Source: GCA-2401155 sp045047085 (GTDB taxonomy: Bacteria; Pseudomonadota; Alphaproteobacteria; Rhizobiales; Rhizobiaceae). Taken from it: a stretch of 45,084 nt of DNA. Under the pieces are notes generated by a model. The model saw only the letters and a list, made by a program, of their open reading frames with translations. It searched no databases and was not told where the DNA came from. This document shows, in pieces, positions 41,882 to 45,084 of the stretch. A program made the translations under genes and the position numbers. Location of the stretch: NCBI GenBank assembly GCA_045047085.1, contig JASFYT010000023.1, positions 1 through 45,084 on the forward strand, written 5' to 3'. Numbering within the stretch: position 1 is the stretch's first letter; every line of letters begins with the position of its first letter.

Positions 41882-42940
41882 ATGAAAACTATCGCCATTC
41901 TCGGTCTGGGAAAAGTTGGGGCTCTTGCTGCGCGTCTGCTCTACGATTCAGGCTTTGAGGTACGGGGCTACGACCTGCACCCCCCACGAGAGGAAATGCC
42001 ATTTCCCGTAATGCCGGCTAACATGGAGGATTACGATGGTCTGCTCACCATTTTCAAGGATGTTGACGCCGTGCTGTCCTGCCTGCCGTATCAACTCAAC
42101 GTTGGTGTTGCGACGGCTGCCCACGCGGCAGGCATCCACTATTTTGACTTGACCGAGGATGTGCCGACCACCAAAGCCATCATTGAGATGAGCAGCACGG
42201 CAAAGGGCCTGATGGCACCACAATGCGGGCTGGCCCCGGGCTTTGTGGGGATCGTGGGCGCCAAACAGATTGCGGATTTCGATGACTGCCGATCTTGCCG
42301 AATGAGAGTCGGAGCACTACCGCAAAACCCTACCGGGCTGTTGGGCTATGCCTTCAACTGGTCACCGGATGGGGTGGTCAATGAATACCTCAACGATTGC
42401 GAGGTGATCGAGAGCGGTGAGCGCAAGTGGGTTTCCCCGATGGAATGGTTAGAAACCCTATATATTGACGGTATGCAGCTTGAAGCATTTACCACTTCGG
42501 GCGGCCTGGGCACTATGTGCGAAACCTTTCTGGGCAAAGTGGATAACATCGATTACAAGACAATGCGCTATCCTGGCCATGCGGAGCTGATGAATTTTTT
42601 CTTCCACGAACTTTTGATGCGCGAACGTCGTGAAGAGGCCGGCGACATCCTGGTAAACGCCAAGCCGCCAACGGATCAGGATGTGGTTTATGTCCATGTT
42701 GCGTCTGAGGGCCTGATCAACGGGCAGATGAGACGCGAAGAATTCGTGCGCGGATATAAGCCGATCGAGATTGCAGGCAAACAACGTACTGCGATCGCCT
42801 GGACCACATCATCCTCAGTCGTTGCCGTGATCGAGATGGTGCGCGACGGGACTTTGCCAGGCAAAGGCTTCCTCAAACAGGAAGACATATCGCTTGACGC
42901 ATTCCTTGCGACCCGCACCGGATCGCTCTACGCGGTCTAA
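41882..42940 (+). CDS. L-lysine 6-dehydrogenase (saccharopine dehydrogenase-like)
   Basis: A 352-residue NAD(P)-dependent enzyme. N-terminal Rossmann fold with LGLGKVGALAARLL (near residue 7), DAVLSCLPYQLNVGVATAAHAAGIHYFDLTED and MAPQCGLAPGFVGIVGA, followed by the saccharopine dehydrogenase C-terminal domain. This is the pattern of bacterial lysine 6-dehydrogenases, which deaminate lysine at the epsilon carbon to give piperideine-6-carboxylate. GAGG lies 8 bases before the ATG. GC content is visibly higher than that of neighbouring genes, suggesting acquisition. The usual next enzyme is only a remnant directly upstream. Confidence 0.82.
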   Translation: MKTIAILGLGKVGALAARLLYDSGFEVRGYDLHPPREEMPFPVMPANMEDYDGLLTIFKDVDAVLSCLPYQLNVGVATAAHAAGIHYFDLTEDVPTTKAIIEMSSTAKGLMAPQCGLAPGFVGIVGAKQIADFDDCRSCRMRVGALPQNPTGLLGYAFNWSPDGVVNEYLNDCEVIESGERKWVSPMEWLETLYIDGMQLEAFTTSGGLGTMCETFLGKVDNIDYKTMRYPGHAELMNFFFHELLMRERREEAGDILVNAKPPTDQDVVYVHVASEGLINGQMRREEFVRGYKPIEIAGKQRTAIAWTTSSSVVAVIEMVRDGTLPGKGFLKQEDISLDAFLATRTGSLYAV

Positions 42941-43110
42941 TGGCACTACTTCAAGGCTAACATGGGTCAGACCATCAAACCGCAGCAACATATTCACAAT
43001 CATATCTATTTACATGGATATTTGAGACTGCTCACGAAAATTTGACTACGGCACCATAAATATGCGTTAAATTGAATGTGTTGACGAATAAACATATTGG
43101 AGGATTAAAA

Positions 43111-43554
43111 ATGAATTACCTTGGAAAAACAATTGTAGCGTTTTTCGTGCTGATAATAGCAACTATGCCTGCTTTGGCAGAAGACGGGGTGCATAAGCTG
43201 GTCTTGCAGATCAGTGACAACAATCCACAGAAAATGAACACAGTTCTAAATGTGGCAGCAAACGTATCGCGTCTTTATTCAGAGCGTGGCGAAGAAGTTG
43301 ATATTAAGATCGTCGCTTTCAATGCAGGTTTGCATATGCTGCGTCCTGACACCTCTCCAGTATCAAAGCGAATTTCAAAATTCGCATCCAGCATGCATAA
43401 TGTGGAGTTTCAAGCTTGTAACAACACGCGAGAAGCGATGGCAAAAAAATCTGGCAAAGAAGTTCCAATTTTTGAATTTGCTGAAGTTGTACCGGCTGGT
43501 GTGGTATCCATCATTGAGCTGGATGAGAAGGGTTACACCGTAGTCCGCCCCTAA
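43111..43554 (+). CDS. Exported DsrE-family protein
   Basis: A 147-residue protein with a signal peptide (residues 1-23, ending ALA-E). The mature domain KLVLQISDNNPQKMNTVLNVAANVSRLYSERGEEVDIKIVAFNAGLHML is a DsrE/DsrF-like fold. A single Cys in FQACNNTREAMAKKSG occupies the position conserved in periplasmic DsrE proteins linked to sulfur or peroxide chemistry. The ATG at 43111 follows GGAGG by 6-7 bases; the upstream start at 43072 gives no better signal peptide. Monocistronic, with an inverted repeat after the stop. Confidence 0.85.
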   Translation: MNYLGKTIVAFFVLIIATMPALAEDGVHKLVLQISDNNPQKMNTVLNVAANVSRLYSERGEEVDIKIVAFNAGLHMLRPDTSPVSKRISKFASSMHNVEFQACNNTREAMAKKSGKEVPIFEFAEVVPAGVVSIIELDEKGYTVVRP

Positions 43555-43573
43555 ATACCTACGTATCTCAAAA

Positions 43574-43609
43574 CAAGAACCGTTTAGCCGAAGAGCCAAG
43601 CGGTTCTTG
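43574..43609 (+). terminator. Probable terminator after the DsrE gene
   Basis: CAAGAACCG (43574-43582) / CGGTTCTTG (43601-43609), perfect 9-bp arms with an 18-base loop, 20 bases after the stop. Followed by TTAAATATTTG rather than a full T run, so it may be a weak terminator. Confidence 0.55.
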
Positions 43610-43656
43610 TTAAATATTTGATACCTACTCGTTAAACGATCCGTGTTTTATTAATT

Positions 43657-43872
43657 TCATCGCCACATCCGCTGGGCCAGCATCTTCTGCTCTTCGCCCA
43701 GAGCGTTTGCGTAAATCGATGTCACCTCAAGCGATGAATGTCCCATCGATTTTGATAGCATTTTAATAGGAATACCACTGGAGATGGCATGAACACCATA
43801 CCCGTGACGCAACCCCTTTGGGGAAGCCTGTGGTGCATTGGCAATTTCTGCCGGATTTTTATCCCCTTCTGA
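43657..43872 (-). pseudogene. Tyrosine recombinase (phage integrase) C-terminal remnant
   Basis: The minus-strand frame from 43872 to the stop at 43657-43659 has 71 codons and no start. It reads DKNPAEIANAPQASPKGLRH, then GYGVHAISSGIPIKMLSKSM, GHSSLEVTSIYANALGEEQK and MLAQRMWR. This is the end of a tyrosine recombinase with the box II Arg (K-G-L-R-H), the GHSS His box and the nucleophilic Tyr in IYANALG. The N-terminal two thirds are absent; a stop (TAG) lies immediately upstream at 43873-43875. It abuts a phage head gene remnant on the other strand. Confidence 0.85.
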
Positions 43873-43876
43873 CTAA

Positions 43877-44884
43877 GCGGTAATACAATACGCGAAACCG
43901 CAATCTCAATTTGAGGAAGTCATGGATACAGCCAGCATCGAATACAAACGAGCCTTTTAGAAATACCTGCGCAAAGGCACTCCGATTGCGCTTTCTCTCA
44001 AAAAGGCACATCCAACATCACATTATATTTGACGCACACGCGGAGACGGCAATGTTCGATCGAGCCATGCCGCCAATGATGGAAAAATTTTCTCGTGGGA
44101 CAATCCTCCATCCACCGGACATCCAGGAGTGGATTATGGGTGCCGCTGTCGGGCCGAAGCCTACATCCCTAACGAGGTAGAATTTTTTGACATTACTTTT
44201 AGAAATGTTTCAGACACGGGCAGGGCCTGGACAAGCGGAGACTTCGTCCGGCATTATTTCCAGGGCAACAATCGAACTGTAACCGTGCGGAATACCGGGT
44301 ATTTGACAAATATTGTAACCCGATATCGGCAGATCGTAATTGATGATCCCAAAAGGCTTCCAAAGCAGATCGCGGATGAAGCGCGGAAGAAAGTTGGAAC
44401 AACATTCACCCATGAATTCTATGGTCCTTACCCAATGACAGATATTGTCTTCAGCATCGGCGATACAGTAATTGAGGGCAAATTCAGTGGAAGCAATAAT
44501 TATACGCAGGGCTTTCTGGAAATAACCGGTAACATTGAATTTGAACTGAAGGACGAATTTAAAGACCCAACCGACGTTGAAGAACGTCGAAAACAACTGG
44601 TGGAAATTATCGATGAAATTATTGCTGAAGCTATAAACAATGGAACGACGATTCTAGATGACATTCTTACCTATGGTGATGAACACGTAGAAATGCCCGG
44701 CCGTTCGGTGATGAAACTCATTTTAGACAAAAAAGATCACGAGAGAAAATGGAACGAACCAGATAAGGAATATCCAAATAGTACGAATATTGTTGCAATA
44801 GATCTTTATTTAATTCTCAAGAGGCTGGAGAACAGCAAAGAGTTCTGGTCAAATGACTGCAACACACCATGGTTTGTTCAGTAA
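43877..44884 (+). pseudogene. Phage MuF/head morphogenesis-like gene, broken by two in-frame stops
   Basis: One reading frame from 43877 to the stop at 44884 is interrupted only by TAG (43958-43960) and TGA (44030-44032). Translation: AVIQYAKPQSQFEEVMDTAS...YKRAF, stop, KYLRKGTPIALSLKKAHPTSHYI, stop, RTRGDGNVRSSHAANDGKIF then SWDNPPSTGHPGVDYGCRCR. The SHAANDGKIFSWDNPP...GHPG...CRC string is the zinc-site signature of MuF / SPP1 gp7-like head proteins. TGA probably replaces TGG (HYI-W-RTRGDG fits) and TAG a Glu codon. After the second stop 284 codons remain open; a GTG at 44129 could start a 251-residue product. An ATG at 43922 has GAGGAAG upstream. N-terminus missing. Confidence 0.75.
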
Positions 44885-44951
44885 GTTCGGATTATTGATT
44901 ATCATAGATTGAATAGCTCATTGTTGCACTTTTTAATCAAGAGACCTGCAC

Positions 44952-45083
44952 TTAGGGGCTCCGCGAAATTTGGACAGAAGTGCCGAGTATATTAAAAACC
45001 CATTTTTCACCCACGAATTTCAACCGAACACGATAGTTTGAATATCGAAATACTCCGTCTTGGACCAAATACCAGTTCGGAAA
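44952..45083 (-). CDS. Unknown protein, C-terminal end only (runs off window)
   Basis: The minus-strand frame from the right edge to the TAA at 44952-44954 is open for 43 codons and reads as a plausible beta-rich globular end: WYLVQDGVFRYSNYRVRLKF then VGEKWVFNILGTSVQISRSP. No family recognised. It is convergent with the MuF remnant. Too short to exclude chance. Confidence 0.4.
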   Translation of the reverse strand, partial: FPNWYLVQDGVFRYSNYRVRLKFVGEKWVFNILGTSVQISRSP

Positions 45084-45084
45084 G

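Overview
The window looks like the chromosomal replication origin region of an alphaproteobacterium of the order Hyphomicrobiales (Rhizobiales). Evidence: the gene order parB-parA-rsmG-mnmG-mnmE-rho-hemJ-hemE / origin / ppsR-maf-aroE-coaE-dnaQ; perfect parS sites; a CtrA box and DnaA-like boxes upstream of hemE; and order-typical genes (DUF2794, a DUF1223 protein, acnA next to sdhCDAB). By eye the GC content is in the mid 40s. I see no rRNA, tRNA, CRISPR array or intact insertion sequence.

Layout. 1-7000: housekeeping genes (partial YkvA/DUF1232 protein, ThpR, TesA-type esterase divergent from a YbbA/YbbP ABC pair, Bax1-I protein with a clean terminator, a GNAT enzyme, DUF2794). 7100-7265: a probable structured small RNA with its own terminator. 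7300-14692: DUF1223 protein, aconitase with a candidate Irr/ICE site upstream, and sdhCDAB. 14804-17523: three acetyltransferases and an AEC-family carrier. 17671-26404: eight origin-flanking genes, all on the minus strand. 26405-26791: candidate oriC. 26792-30453: five genes on the plus strand. Transcription on both sides therefore runs away from the origin. ParA/ParB would act at the parS sites 4.4-6.5 kb from the origin.

30554-33893: a polar amino acid ABC operon (minus strand; ATPase, binding protein, two permeases) with an internal terminator after the binding-protein gene. 33933-36643: a membrane TPR/TolB-like protein divergent from a LuxR-type regulator, with inverted repeats between them. 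36939-37991: a DCC-DUF4166 fusion. 38163-41048: an exported caspase-like protease with WD40 repeats, followed by an exported OmpA-like protein with an Arg-Ala-Pro-rich segment. I regard this pair as the most interesting protein system here.

41211-45084 is accessory and eroded. An Lrp regulator faces a lysine 6-dehydrogenase gene that is preceded by only the last ~40 codons of its usual aldehyde dehydrogenase partner. After a small periplasmic DsrE protein come a tyrosine-integrase remnant and a phage MuF-like head gene with two in-frame stops, abutting within a few bases. The window ends in a partial unknown gene.
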